DNA of 49,317 nt from Gnetum montanum (lineage: Eukaryota > Streptophyta > Gnetopsida > Gnetales > Gnetaceae). Positions 22,585-33,349 of this stretch are shown here, in pieces. The notes under the pieces are model-generated. The model did not search any database, was not told where the DNA came from, and worked only from the letters and a program-made list of their open reading frames with translations. Numbering within the stretch: position 1 is the stretch's first letter; each line of letters begins with the position of its first letter. Where the stretch lies: positions 531,559-580,875 of the forward strand of contig MNCI01016492.1 of NCBI GenBank assembly GCA_015680685.1, given 5' to 3'. The position numbers were made by a program, and so were the translations under genes.

Positions 22585-23050
22585 ATGACTATGAACTAGC
22601 ACACATCATCCACTATGATGCTAAATTGGTACAATAATCATCCGATATGATGCTAAACTAGCACACCAATCATCTACTATGATGCTAAACTAGCATAGTA
22701 GCTTGTCTGCTATGATGCTAAACTAGCATAGTAATCATCTACTATGACATTAAACTAGCATAAAAATCATCTACTATGATGCTAAACTAGCATACTAATA
22801 ATCCTCTATGACTCTAAACTAGCATAGAAATCATATACCATGATGCTTAAACTAGAACAAATCATTCTTGGATCATGATATTAAACTAGCACAACTTCCA
22901 TCATCTGCCATGGCATTAAACTAGCACCTAGTAGTCTACTAGGACTATAAACTAAGATAACACTATTTACTAGAACCTTAAACTAGGCTCATGATTTGCT
23001 AGGACCCTAAAGTATCATAGCATGTAGTCTACTAGGACTTTAAACTAGGT
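22585..23050 (+). repeat. Tandem array C in T 3' region
   Basis: About twelve units of 30-42 bases with consensus CATCTACTATGATGCTAAAC followed by TAGCATAGTAAT. Units are regular from 22600 to 22860 and more diverged to 23050, where TAGGACTTTAAACTAG forms take over. Tandem repeats between integrase and 3' LTR are typical of Tat/Ogre elements and can seed satellite DNA. Confidence 0.9.
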
Positions 23051-24556
23051 TTGAAATTCAACACACATAGCTCTGTAGACAAGCGAGTGTCAATACTTCC
23101 AACTCTTTGTTACCTACCCCCACCTTATGGCAGGGTAGGGCACTATAGTTCTAGAATGGAGTTCATGTCATCAAGAGAGGCCTTTGGAACATTTGTAGCA
23201 TTGACATCCCTTAGCATTTTTCTAATCCTCTAGAGATGCCCTTGAAAATTTTGCTGACCTTTTAGAGCACTTGCCATAGTCACCAGTAGTACTAACCCCA
23301 GGTTGCATCAATAGCATTACTAGCCTTGGGTATTTCATTATTTCTTGGAGCTCCTATCGCTAGCACAATTCGATAGAGTACCATTAGTACTATGGCCCAA
23401 CCATTTTGTTAACCTCTCCGAGTGGTTGCCTCCAGTGTGGCTGCTGGAGCTTTTGTAGCCTTCTCGCTCTGGCACTTGCACTAGTTCTTTTGCATTGGTC
23501 CTTCAAGCTTTTACAACTGGTCTAGATATTGTAGAATTTGTAGCACATTTGCATCTAGAAATTTACTATCATCTCATGTGATGTGGTTGTTTTCTTGTTT
23601 TCTTTACTTTATGTTTGCAAGATGAAGCATCGAAGGTAGTCATGCATAGACACATCTCATCATAGTGGCAAGTCACCACATTGCTCTGATATGCATGATC
23701 AGGCTAGCTAAGCTACTCAAGAGTGCATGTTCCTATTACCTCACTATGGCCCTCTTACATTCACCTCTTTTACCTTACATTTTCTTACTTTTCCCTACAT
23801 CACCAAGTTTGCAAGACCTCTAATGCACATGGCATCCTCTTTATATCAATCACAAAACCCATAATGGACAAAATGCAACTCATCTTATGCAGAGCCTCTA
23901 TGAGCTAGTCAAAGCCCAACCATATGTAATGCAACTCATCACAAGGAGAAAACACCTATCTGATATATGTGACATGATTGCACTAAAGTAATGCAACCCT
24001 TTAGATGGCATGCAGCGCACTAGACAAAAAGCATCCTGCAACTAGCATCTCGAAAGGTGCAGAACCCAAAGCAAGTTCATCAAAAAAAAATAAAAAAGGG
24101 ACCAAGTAAATGGGGAAAAACATGTTCCCAAAAAAAAATTAGTAGAGCTACAATTTTGCAATTGGTACAACCATGAATTGGCATCGACCTTCTCATAAAC
24201 ACTCCAACGAGAGGTCATAATTTTAGGGGCAAGCCATTCTAGCACCATGCCATTAACTCTCTCACAAGCATTCAAATGAGAGATCATCATTTTGGTGACA
24301 AGCCTTCCCTCGTTCCACATCTTGAAAGTTCACACCATTTGCATTTTGTTCCCATGTTATCCCTTAGCACATTCCCTACATCCTTTCCCTAGTACATTTC
24401 CTATGTCTTTTGCCTATAGCAAATCATTACCTATAGCATTCTTGAGCATGGAAAAGTAACATTTAGTCTAGTATTGATGAGTGATGTTGGTGTTGGGCCT
24501 ACTATGGTATTTTAAATTCTTTATTGATGTCTCTCAAGCCACTCCTCTAGATGTCA
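23051..24556 (+). other. Element T 3' untranslated region
   Basis: No domain is seen on either strand in these 1.5 kb. Two small open frames (23723-23908 plus, 24042-24320 minus) have no family resemblance. The stretch is uncommonly long but normal for Tat elements, some of which have an extra frame here. Confidence 0.6.
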
Positions 24557-24567
24557 ACAAAGAGGGG
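24557..24567 (+). other. Polypurine tract of element T
   Basis: ACAAAGAGGGG stands directly before the 3' LTR and fixes its left edge, and hence the 5' LTR edge by alignment. Confidence 0.75.
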
Positions 24568-26236
24568 TCAATAAAACACCACCAAATTTGGGCTCTTGGG
24601 TCTCAATTATAAATTTGGCTAAGTGTCAAAACTTGACAAGTTTTTTCCCAATTGTTGAGACTATGCTCTCACTGATGGGACTATGATCTAGAGCATATCT
24701 AGTGTAGTTGACATAGATAGTATATATTTGAAAAAAAATTTAACTATCAATAGTAGCTACAAATTTTTCTAAGTGTCCTAACTATGCTCTTCCTATTGGG
24801 ACTACACTCTAAAGCATAGTCATCCTTGGAATGACCACTTTTGTAAATTCCTTTAAGTGTCAAGCCAGAGGGTACTCTACATGGTTGGGATGGACGAAAT
24901 AGTTTGGCAAATTTTCTAACTTCTAGCACTACACTCCCTACTATCCTTTAGAGCATAGTTAGCATAGTCAGTAGTAAGGACATCAACATTGTAAGATTTT
25001 TCTAAGTGTTTGGGCTATGCTCTCCCTGCCAAGACTATGCTCTAGAGCATAGGTAGCTTAGTCTACAATGAACCTCACTTTTTGTAGAATTTGCCTAAAT
25101 CCTTGGGCTACACTCTAAAGTGTAGTTAGCAGAGTCTACCGAAACTACCTTCAGAAGCCTCTAGAGCTTAGCATTGGCCTACATCTCGGCTCCAACATTC
25201 CTTCAGCAAGCAAGATTAGCAAGTTTTGTCTTTTTTGCATCCTTCATTTGTGCCCAAATTGTACCTACAACTAACACCACTCAAGAGAGTGGGTATCATA
25301 GTCTCCAAACTACACTATTTTGCATTTTTTTTAGGTACGTTGTGGTCTGTTTGACACTAACACATGTAGTCTTGGAAATGTAGTCATAGTTTGGTAGTCT
25401 CATTGGGTCCATTGGAGCACACCAATAGAACACCATTTTGATTTAGTGGGAGTGTAGTTGGGGCTAGCATAGTCCCAACTACCCCTCTACCAAATGGCAT
25501 CTAATCCATGATTCACACTAACCCTAGGCCTATAAATACCCTAGTGCTTCACATTTTAGGGATTGGAATTTTGAAGCATTTGGTTGGCAAATCTGAAATG
25601 AGGTAGGAATTTTGGCATTTTGAAGTGATCACTTAGCATAGAGAAGACTTCATTTTGAGCAAACATAATTGCACACCATCACAACACCTTTGTATACTAC
25701 TTGACACACCATCCACAACTGTAGCTTGTAGGACACCACGGTAGCCAGCTTGGTAGGCTTAGACTTCACAACAATGTCAATTCTTCATAGTTAGAGACCT
25801 TGAGACTATGACTACACTTCATACCTCCTCACCTTTTCTTTACAATTGACTATGCTCCCCCCCCCCCAACCCCCCATTTACGATGATGTTATTCTCTCTT
25901 GCTTACATTCTATGAATTTTTCACATTTTCCCTTGCATTTTAGCATTCTACTCATACTATTCATTTTTTAAGCACATATTCGCACGCTTGCATCCTTTTT
26001 TTCACATTCAAAATCTTTACTACACTCACACCCATGAGCACCACGGACACCATGAACACTGTAGACACCATATCAACACCTTAACATTTTTTTCTTCATA
26101 ACACTCGTAAGTCCCAGTTTGATCAAAAAGACTATTCTGGGCACCCTTCCATCCATTCTCGGTAGGCCCTCATGTAGAAGTGAGCTTAAGGCTATGTGAC
26201 CACAGACCTCTTAGAGTCCCATTCTAGGCTCCAATG
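24568..26236 (+). repeat. Element T, 3' LTR
   Basis: Same sequence order as 7274-8963, including the U3 repeat (24620-25140, with the 18-bp palindrome CTATGCTCTAGAGCATAG at 25035-25052), TATA box (25531-25538) and the right-end CATTCTAGGCTCC. It carries a C-run at 25857-25875 where the 5' copy has CCCCTTTTTTGGGG. Differences between the copies are dominated by C/T and G/A changes. Confidence 0.85.
25531..25538 (+). promoter_or_regulatory. TATA box of T 3' LTR
   Basis: TATAAATA in the same setting as at 8255. In the 3' LTR it could drive read-through transcription into the F LTR remnant to the right. Confidence 0.6.
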
Positions 26237-26309
26237 TTCTAGGTTGCCACAATCTATAGGTAGGCAAACATACCTCATCTTAGGCATTGGCATCTAAAAA
26301 CAAGAGGAA

Positions 26310-26333
26310 ACATCTCTAGTAGGGTAGAGATGT
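26310..26333. repeat. Hairpin in F LTR, right of T
   Basis: Arms ACATCTCTA and TAGAGATGT with loop GTAGGG, nearly the same as the hairpin at 7230-7252 to the left of T. Confidence 0.75.
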
Positions 26334-27708
26334 CTGTAGGCTATAGGAAACATGTAGTATTAGGATGAGATGTCTTTCTAGGTGGCTTATCCTATGGAAG
26401 AGATATCTTTCTAAGACCAAAGACATCTAGTATGAGTGGAATAATTTCACGATTTAACTAAGAAGAAACCAAGTTAGTAAGAAATGATAGAAAAACCATA
26501 AGTAAAAATCAAATAGCCCAAGGACTTTATTGGTAAATAGAAATAACAATTCATTAGTAGAAATAGTGAGGAAAACCTCATATTGATCAAAATATAAGTT
26601 GGAAAATGTCACTATCCAAGGAATCACACCCACATTATTAAGATAATAATATGAATGATATAGTAAGAATCCAATTAGAATCATCATAAAATCAAAGGAA
26701 CCAAAATAAGACATTCATAAGAGGTTAAGATCAATCAACAAGAAATAAAAATCAAGATGGGACATCAAAAATGAATGAAAAATCCAAGCATTTGAAACTG
26801 TTCATTAAAAATACCAATCCACATGCTTTCTTCAAATCCAATATCATACCAAATAAGAATCATAGTAGCACTAATCATTTATTTATAAATAACATGAGCT
26901 CAACATATAATAAAACCCAATTATAGAAATTATTGGTGATAATACTCATAAAACCCATAATAGAAATCAATGGAAATATCATTACAATTAATCAAAAATT
27001 ACACAAAGATCAAATTTCCTAGATCACATTTAAGAACAACCAAAACAATACCTAATAGCCCACAAACAACATTATTATAATATGTAATTTCATATCATTA
27101 AACCGATTCCATGAATGTGCAAAATCATGTAAATGTAAATGGAAAAGGAGTCAAGATTACTAACATCCAAATCTTCATGAAGAAATCAACAAAAAAAAGA
27201 GAGCAAATCACAAAACAATAGATCAACATAATTGATCTAGCACTTCCACTAACTTTAATCTCTCATAGCACCTCTTCATCATGATCTTGAATTGTTAAGG
27301 GGTGTGGAATGAAAGAGCCATGGAATTTAGTGGAAGATTAACAAAATCATGAAATGGAAGAAAATAGCAAATACCACAAACAAACATTAAACTAAAATAA
27401 TATTGCTATTAATCCTTCTCAACACACATGTAACTTCCTCAATTCTCACATAACATCCACATATACTAATAAAACACTATTAAAAAATCCCTTTAAGCTC
27501 ATAAAAATAAAAACAAACTAACTAAATCAAATATAATTCAAATATCTATCAACATCACATAACAAACAAAGTTATGAAATATATTCTATGGAATATCAAG
27601 TAAATCATAGATCACTAACCATGTCATGCATCCAACAAAACCTCACATGAAATCCTACCACACTCAATAATAAGATTACTATGCATCTATTGAATCATAA
27701 ATATGTGT

Positions 27709-27724
27709 ACACACACACACACAC
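27709..27724. repeat. AC microsatellite in F LTR
   Basis: An AC run at the place matching the TA/TG tract at 711-733 in the other LTR. Confidence 0.9.
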
Positions 27725-27906
27725 CAAAAGACATAGATTAACATTAATACATTAATGAATATCAAAGCTTATCAACATGAAATATCAAATGAAACATGTT
27801 AAAATACATCAAACTAATAACATGTATAACACACACCCAAGCTCAAGCCATACAATCTTGATAAGGATCATATGTACCAATGATATCAAAAATAAGGATT
27901 TTTACA

Positions 27907-28790
27907 AGATGATACCAACAAGAGTAACTAGGACCTCTACTAGAGTAAACCTTGGATTAATCAATATGAAAATCTTAATAAAACAATTTGGTATGAGAGA
28001 TTTTTACCTTCTTAAGAATTTAGAATTAGTCAAATACAACTAATGATCATTCAAATATGGTCGTAAAAGATCCATTGGTTAAGTGCTCATGAAATAATTT
28101 AGGCATTTGAAATCATCAACTTTTAATAAAGATGAATATACTAGAGTTGCTCTAGGATGGTTAAGAGAGATAGAATAATACATTTAACTTATGATATATG
28201 AAATGATGTAACAAACTTACTTGATTATCCCTCACCTTTTGGATGTAGACAATTACTGGTTACAAGAAACTATTGTTGCTAGAAGTTGAGTAAACATAGA
28301 AGTTAGATGAATTAATTTTTTATATATTTTTAAATAAAGACACGTATCCAATAATTTTAGATGGAATAAAGTTAAGGAGATAGCTAACCTAGATCAAGAT
28401 GACCTCATTATATTCAAGTGTAATGCTAAGTTTCTTTAGTTGATTTACTTTACTTCCCACCTTAAAGATAATGAGGAAGAGGTAATCAATCATTTCATTG
28501 CTGGATTGATTAAGTTTATTTAGATAGCCTTAGTTCTCCATGTCTTGATTGTTTATGAGTAGATTACTACTAAGACATTGGTAATATACAAGTTTATATT
28601 TTTTACAACAAAAAGAGGTAGAGCTTGGGTAAGAGGAGGAGTCATCTCCTAACCCAAACTAGTAGATCTAAGTGGAAGAATATAATGAGAGGAAGGAAGG
28701 ATGTGAATAATATTAGATGTTGTACTTGTGAATAACAAGGACACATGAGAAGTGATTACCTAAAAGTGCAACAAATCCAAACATAAATAG
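27907..28790 (+). pseudogene. Element G gag
   Basis: From about 28090 the plus strand gives FRHLKSSTFNKDEYTRVALG followed by WLREIE, the opening of a gypsy capsid (F-x-G-x-x-P-x-x-A-x-x-W-L). EEEVINHFIAGLIKFI and ALVLHVLIVYE then match the later capsid block. A zinc-knuckle remnant (RCCTCE with QGHMRSDYLK) lies at 28715-28765. The 5' end of the element is missing at the F boundary. There are many stops and at least three frame changes. Confidence 0.65.
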
Positions 28791-28914
28791 TGGAAGTTCT
28801 TTGACTTGGTGGTCTAAAAAATAGAATAAAACATTGGTGTCCAATTAATAAAATAAGAATGTAGAACACAAAGAGAGGATTTATGATTTAATAATTTAAC
28901 CCATTGATTATGAG

Positions 28915-29200
28915 CCTAACATTGTTATGAAAACCATAGTTAATATTGGTGATAGTTCTCTATTGATGTTGTTTGACCTTGATGCTTGTCATTATTTTCT
29001 AAATCCTATGGTTTTGAACCAATCATAGTGTAATCCTAGATCATTGTATCCTTCCCTTATGGTCTAGTTAATTAACTTCCTTGATATAGTGGTTTAAAAG
29101 ATGTTATATTTAACAAAAGTAGAGATACAATAATGTTAATGGCATAGGAACCTCATAGTAATGAACCTTGAAGAGTATGATGTGATTCTTCAGTTGATGT
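28915..29200 (+). pseudogene. Element G protease
   Basis: VMKTIVNIGDSSLLMLFDLD followed by ACHYFLNPMVL matches the gypsy protease start (L-x-D-S-G-A-S-H-N-F-I-S), and MNLEEYDVILQ its end (L-x-G-Y-D-V-I-L-G). The D-S-G-A triad is altered to DLDA. It lies directly after the first gag knuckle, in normal order. Confidence 0.65.
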
Positions 29201-29640
29201 AGTTTGTTATGCATCTTTACAATGATGAAAAAATGTTAACCAATCACTTTATTGATATATTAATTCAGTATATTTTAATAACCTTGATTCCTTTCAACTT
29301 GATTTTTTATAAGTAGATTCATGCTAATGCATTGGTTATAGAGAGGGATTTAGGTTTGGACAAAAAGAAGAAGTAGGAGCTATGTAAGAGGAGGAGTCAT
29401 CCCACAATCCAAATTGAATGTTCTAAGATAATAAAGTCAACTAGAGCAAGGAAGGAACCTATCAATAATATATGCTTTAATTTTGTGAAGTATGGACATA
29501 TTAGAAATGTTTACTTGAATTATCATGAGTGTAAAAAACCTAGATGTAATCTATGAGAGTTCCTAATTAAGCAACCTAGAATAAAGAATATAAGACATCA
29601 ACATCTAATTAGTAAAATAAGAATACAAGATGTAGGATTA
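29201..29640 (+). pseudogene. Element G second copy of gag end (duplication)
   Basis: This repeats about 28440-28870: both copies have GTAAGAGGAGGAGTCATC, AGTAGATT and a GGAAGGAA segment, and both end in a zinc-knuckle remnant (here ICFNFVKYGHIRNVYLN). The shared part lies about 760 bases further on, after the protease. A tandem duplication inside G, or a second related element joined to it, would explain the order gag, protease, gag. Confidence 0.65.
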
Positions 29641-30068
29641 GGATTTGTGCTTTAACAAACTAATTCATTGATATACCATAAGAACATATAAGCCCATAGA
29701 AGTATAAAATACCATAGAAATTGTAGTATGGGCTAGAAGTTTTATAGAGATTTGAGAAATATCTATCCCAATCTTGATCACTATCACCTATAATTTTTTA
29801 ATCTTAATAAGATCAAGTCTATAATCACGTAGTTAAAAAGAAAATTTGACTGATTTCTTAATTAATTTAAATGCACAATGTATTTCTAAAATCATGTTTC
29901 TTAAAAAATTTAGATTACTTATCTAAGTGAGCAATGAAGTGATTATTGGAATAAGACCTACATACATCAATATCCTAGTGGAAAACAAGCTATAATTCAA
30001 GAAATGGATAAATTAAGCATAATGTTATAACTAATAAGAGGTTTAAAAATGGAATAAGAAGGATGATG
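29641..30068 (+). pseudogene. Element G, degraded stretch up to the M insertion
   Basis: No clear domain. The last residues before the M insertion and ECYIVLVHDI just after it (34163) fit the protease-RT linker, so M split G there. Confidence 0.5.
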
Positions 30069-30903
30069 TGATGTGGATTCTACCTTAATTGATTTCAAAA
30101 GGACCCATTCCACAAGCCTTATAAGAAAAATCCAACTTAGAAGCATGGACAAGATAAGGAATTTGAGAAAATTCCTCTTTTTATAAGAAAACTCTCAATA
30201 CATAGATAATTACATAAAACATGAGGAGCCAAGTTCAACTCAACCATCTCCTAAGGATCTTATATGTTACACATGTCCTCTCTTAATTCTCAATTGCTCA
30301 TAATGTAGCTAAAGCTCAAGAGAAGATACCTATAAGAGATTCTCTCAACCTCTCTCAAGTGCTCTCCCTTGCCTCTCACTCAAATAAGAGACTTCTTAAA
30401 TCTCTCATTCTTACTATTTCTCAATATTTGGACTCTTATTTATAGCTTCTGGATGTGACCTTTCATCCTCCCTCCAATCTATCATTTAATTTTATGCCCA
30501 TTAAAATCCATGTGAGATGTTTATAAGAAATAATAGATGTCTATCCCAAACTTAGAGGATATTAGAGTAGATGTCTTAGGGAAGATTTCTTGCAGTAGAT
30601 GTCTTGGATGAGACATCTAAAATGTAGTTGGGATGTCTCACTTGTACTTGGGAAATATCCCCTACAAGGCCAAAATACAATGATGCTTGTTTCAAGGCTT
30701 GGAACCTCTTGACACCATTGAAAAGTCCCCATAGTCCTAAAACAACTTAAACTCATCAAAATAGCCCCAAAACATCCATAGACATGGCAAAACACCTTGG
30801 AATCATCATCAAAAGGTCAACAAAAGAAGACATACACAAACAGCATATACAGATACTCAAGATACATTGAGGATTACATAAGTGTTAGGTGATGTCCTCA
30901 TCA
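30069..30903 (-). repeat. Element M, 3' LTR
   Basis: This matches 33350-34158 throughout, for example CATTCCACAAGCCTT, GAGGATATTAGAGTAGATGT and CCCTACAAGGCCAAAATACA. It contains a cluster of AGATGTCT-type motifs at 30535-30640. Confidence 0.88.
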
Positions 30904-30917
30904 TCTCTTCCACCCTT
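30904..30917 (-). other. Polypurine tract of element M
   Basis: The minus strand reads AAGGGTGGAAGAGA, directly before the LTR start TGATGAGG. It supports the minus orientation. Confidence 0.75.
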
Positions 30918-31091
30918 AAAATGTCATGCTTAATGACCTTTCACAAACTAGAAGGCACCATGGCCCCATGACTCAAGACCATCACTCCTATCATAACAAT
31001 AAAAACTCAATGCATCAAAAACATGATAATTAGTATCAGTTGAGGTTTTGGTTTTGAGCTTCCCTTTCTCATGAAAGTTTGCCCTTATGCC

Positions 31092-31553
31092 TTACCATGT
31101 TTTCTTCATTTGAGCATCTCCTTGGAATGATTTTCTTGCATCCCTATGATGAGTCAAACATGCACATGAATGGCATGAGAATTTGGAAAAATACTTGTTA
31201 GCATTAATCCATGGAGTAATCCTCCTTGCCCTATGCCCAAATACCAATGACATTTCTTCACTTGCTACCAACTGATCTTCCTTATTATTCCCACATCTTA
31301 TTGCCAATAGAAATTTCAACCTAGCACTTACACAAGTACCCAAAAGCATCAAACCGTATACCATTGTCATCAATAGCCAAGATTGAATAATAGTACAAAC
31401 AAACCTTTTCTCATTTATATGAGACTCCACATAATTATTAATAGCATTCATATCAATGGCAATCTCTTCACCATCAAAGAAAATTTCATCATCATAAATA
31501 ACATTCATCCTTGCATTTTTCTTATAACTAGGAAGCATCAATGAAGAATTCAA
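31092..31553 (-). CDS. Unassigned open frame of element M
   Basis: An open frame of 153 residues, the longest uninterrupted one in M, ending in QMKKTW. It lies downstream of the protease where RT would be expected, but shows no RT motif. It has an acidic first third (IYDDEIFFDGEEIAIDM), a hydrophobic middle (WLLMTMVYGLMLLGTCVSA) that could be one membrane segment, and a Cys/His cluster near the end (FSCHSCACLTHH). The function is unknown. It may be a chance survivor in decayed sequence or an element-specific protein. The start codon is not supported by other signals. Confidence 0.35.
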   Translation of the reverse strand: MNSSLMLPSYKKNARMNVIYDDEIFFDGEEIAIDMNAINNYVESHINEKRFVCTIIQSWLLMTMVYGLMLLGTCVSARLKFLLAIRCGNNKEDQLVASEEMSLVFGHRARRITPWINANKYFSKFSCHSCACLTHHRDARKSFQGDAQMKKTW

Positions 31554-31599
31554 GTTACCAACCTTACTGTCAACAATAGTGGAGAATAATATTACCTTA

Positions 31600-31960
31600 T
31601 GATTTCCTTGTCTTATAGTCCAAAAATTATTTTCTCCATAAAAAATATCCTTATTATTATAATTTCATGGTCTACGAAATATAAGATCTGGATAATCAAT
31701 AGGAAATAAATCATAAATAATTTTATCATGAACATCTACAATGGAATATTCAATAAGGCATTGTTCCTTAACTTGCTTATAATGATCCTTCATTAACCAA
31801 TACACTTTGTATGGATTAGGATGATGAATTATAACTAAATGCAATGACTTCACAAACTTGGTAGAAATACCATTTCCTTGAGCTTCACCATCAATGAGGA
31901 CACTCAAAGAATGATGTTTCACATCACAATGAATTCTAAAAAAAACTCTTCATTATAACA
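31600..31960 (-). pseudogene. Element M protease
   Basis: On the minus strand HHPNPYKVYWLMKDHYKQVK, EQCLIEYSI, YDLFPIDYPDLIFRRP, then NYNNKDIFYGENNFWTI match the gypsy protease of chromovirus type (H-P-x-P-Y-x-x-x-W-L, then C-D-V-x-P-M-D-x-C-x-x-L-L-G-R-P-W-x-x-D-R). Gly of L-G-R-P-W is replaced. A frame without stops covers 31665-31922, and a single TGA follows RRP where Trp is usual. The N-terminal part with the active site is not clear. Confidence 0.75.
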
Positions 31961-32124
31961 TCTTCATTAGCACTAACATGTCCAACAAAAATAGAACTAT
32001 TCAACTCACTTTGATCAATAGTATATGATGAATCATGTTCACATACCTTCTTTGAATATTTTGGATCATCCTCTTACAAAGATTGAATTTTCTTACCATT
32101 AGAGGCATTCTACTTTGGCTTTGT

Positions 32125-32166
32125 GCATTTCTATTATCTATGACCTAATTCACCACAATTATAACA
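32125..32166 (-). pseudogene. Element M gag zinc knuckle
   Basis: ICYNCGELGHR, two stops, then KCTK: a full C-x2-C-x4-H-x4-C knuckle with all four metal ligands kept, but with stops at the two positions before the last Cys. Confidence 0.85.
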
Positions 32167-32329
32167 TATATCCTTACCTCTTGGAGTCATTCCATTCTTC
32201 TTCCCCTCCTATGAGAAGTAGACTCCCATTCCTTCTTTTTTAGTTCATCTTCACCATCCTCCTTGGATGATTTCCTTGACTTGTGAGTTATGTCTTTCTC
32301 AGTTATTTTCTTTTAATCTTCATCCTTCT

Positions 32330-32900
32330 TCATGCCAAACCTTGTGATTTTAATTTTAGCCTTTAAGAGCAAGATCATAAGCTTCATCAAGAGTACCAAG
32401 ATCATAGAATGCTAATTCTTACTAATATTGCATATTTAATTTACTAATGAAGTTAGAAGCTTGCTCATACTTAGTCCAATGAACATTAGTCTTTTCCAAA
32501 GCTTTGCAAAATTCAGCATAAAAATCTCTTACCTCTTGTTTTCCTTGTTTGAGAAATTTTAGCTTCTTGATGACTTCATGATGGAAGGATGTCTTTTAAA
32601 ACTTTTGCTTTACCATGAATTCCATGTGTTTCCAACTCTCAATAGGCTTTCCATGTTCTTCAAAGTATTTGATACATTTCTTATCCTATCATTTGGCTAC
32701 TACTCCTTCAAGCCTACTCTCAACAACATGAATCATTGACTCACTAGGAACTTGCTCAATAAGAAAATACTTATTCATAACTCTAAGCCAAGAAAGAAAG
32801 AAATTTGTACTTTCAAAACCTTTAAAGATAGAAATATCCACATGAGGAACTCTTAAAGAAATTATTTGATCTTGATGAACCTTTTATCATCATTTTTCTC
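32330..32900 (-). pseudogene. Element M gag capsid
   Basis: FFLSWLRVMNKYFLIEQVPS, then VESRLEGVVAKW, GKPIESWKHMEFMVKQKF and FLKQGKQEVRDFYAEFCKAL follow the standard gypsy capsid pattern (F-L-x-W-L-x-x-x-E-x-x-F; L-x-G-x-A-x-x-W-W; W-x-x-x-x-x-x-L-x-x-x-F; L-x-Q-G-x-x-S-V-x-x-Y). Residues ELAFYDLGTLDEAYDLAL end the domain. Few stops are present, so M is better kept than F or G. Confidence 0.8.
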
Positions 32901-33330
32901 ATTATTTTAAAGAAAAGACAACCTTTGCTCATACCTTTGAGTTTTAACTTCTTCTCTCGTTGGAGTTATTTAATCATTTCTTCCTCTTGATCTTTTCATA
33001 GATGCAAAAGGATTCTCTTATTTAATCTCCTCTTTACTTCTTCTTGAAGCTTCTTCAAAATCTTGATGTCTGTCTCTCATTACCTTGGGAAGGACTCATT
33101 GCATTTCAACAACAAAAGCCTTAAAGGAATCTTTGACATCTGAAAGCTCTTGTCCAAGCTCATGAGTATTATTCTTCTTAGAAACCATACTTTTCATAAA
33201 GAAGATTCACATTATCATTACCAATTTTAGGTTCTTCAAATTCTAACTGGTTGTAAATCTTCAAAATTCTTCAAAATTTCTTCAAAAATTGGATGAAGAT
33301 CACTAGTTTATGTGTGGATTCCTACAAACC
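32901..33330 (-). other. Element M gag 5' end and leader
   Basis: Between PBS and capsid. The minus strand has Lys/Glu-rich, coiled-coil-like pieces in changing frames, and no start codon can be chosen with confidence. Confidence 0.45.
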
Positions 33331-33347
33331 AAATGCTTTGATATGAA
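33331..33347 (-). other. Primer binding site of element M (tRNA-Met type)
   Basis: The minus strand reads TTCATATCAAAGCATTT, which differs only at G/A-type positions from the common TTGGTATCAGAGCATTT. It stands two bases inside the 5' LTR. Confidence 0.8.
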
Positions 33348-33349
33348 TA

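Larger units (their letters stand above)
7274..26236 (+). mobile_element. Element T: Tat/Ogre-like Ty3/gypsy retrotransposon, about 19 kb
   Basis: Direct repeats at 7274-8963 and 24568-26236 bound gag, protease, RT, RNase H, a second RNase H and integrase in gypsy order on the plus strand. The second RNase H, the Gln-rich gag, the great length and the tandem repeat before the 3' LTR all point to the Tat lineage, which includes Ogre. It inserted into the 5' LTR of element F. No clear target duplication could be read. All coding parts are interrupted, and the two LTRs differ by roughly 10-20% by eye, so it is old. It is exceptional in holding an antisense intron-bearing reading frame between protease and RT. 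Confidence 0.85.
26237..27906 (-). repeat. Element F, 5' LTR, right portion
   Basis: From 27024 to 27906 it matches 1-928 (the F 3' LTR). 26237-27023 is the continuation towards the T insertion. It has a cluster of AGATGTCT/AGACATCT motifs at 26305-26432. The outer edge is placed at 27906 by alignment with the PPT-side edge of the 3' copy. It is non-coding; an 86-residue frame at 26454-26714 on the minus strand is low complexity and not supported. Confidence 0.7.

Noticed and set aside
22585-23050. CRISPR-like array
   Set aside because: Units run head to tail without unique spacers, and the setting is a plant retrotransposon; it is a minisatellite.
7269-26245. Target duplication for element T
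   Set aside because: ACATC precedes the left LTR, but no matching five bases follow the right LTR end at 26236; the right edge may be eroded.
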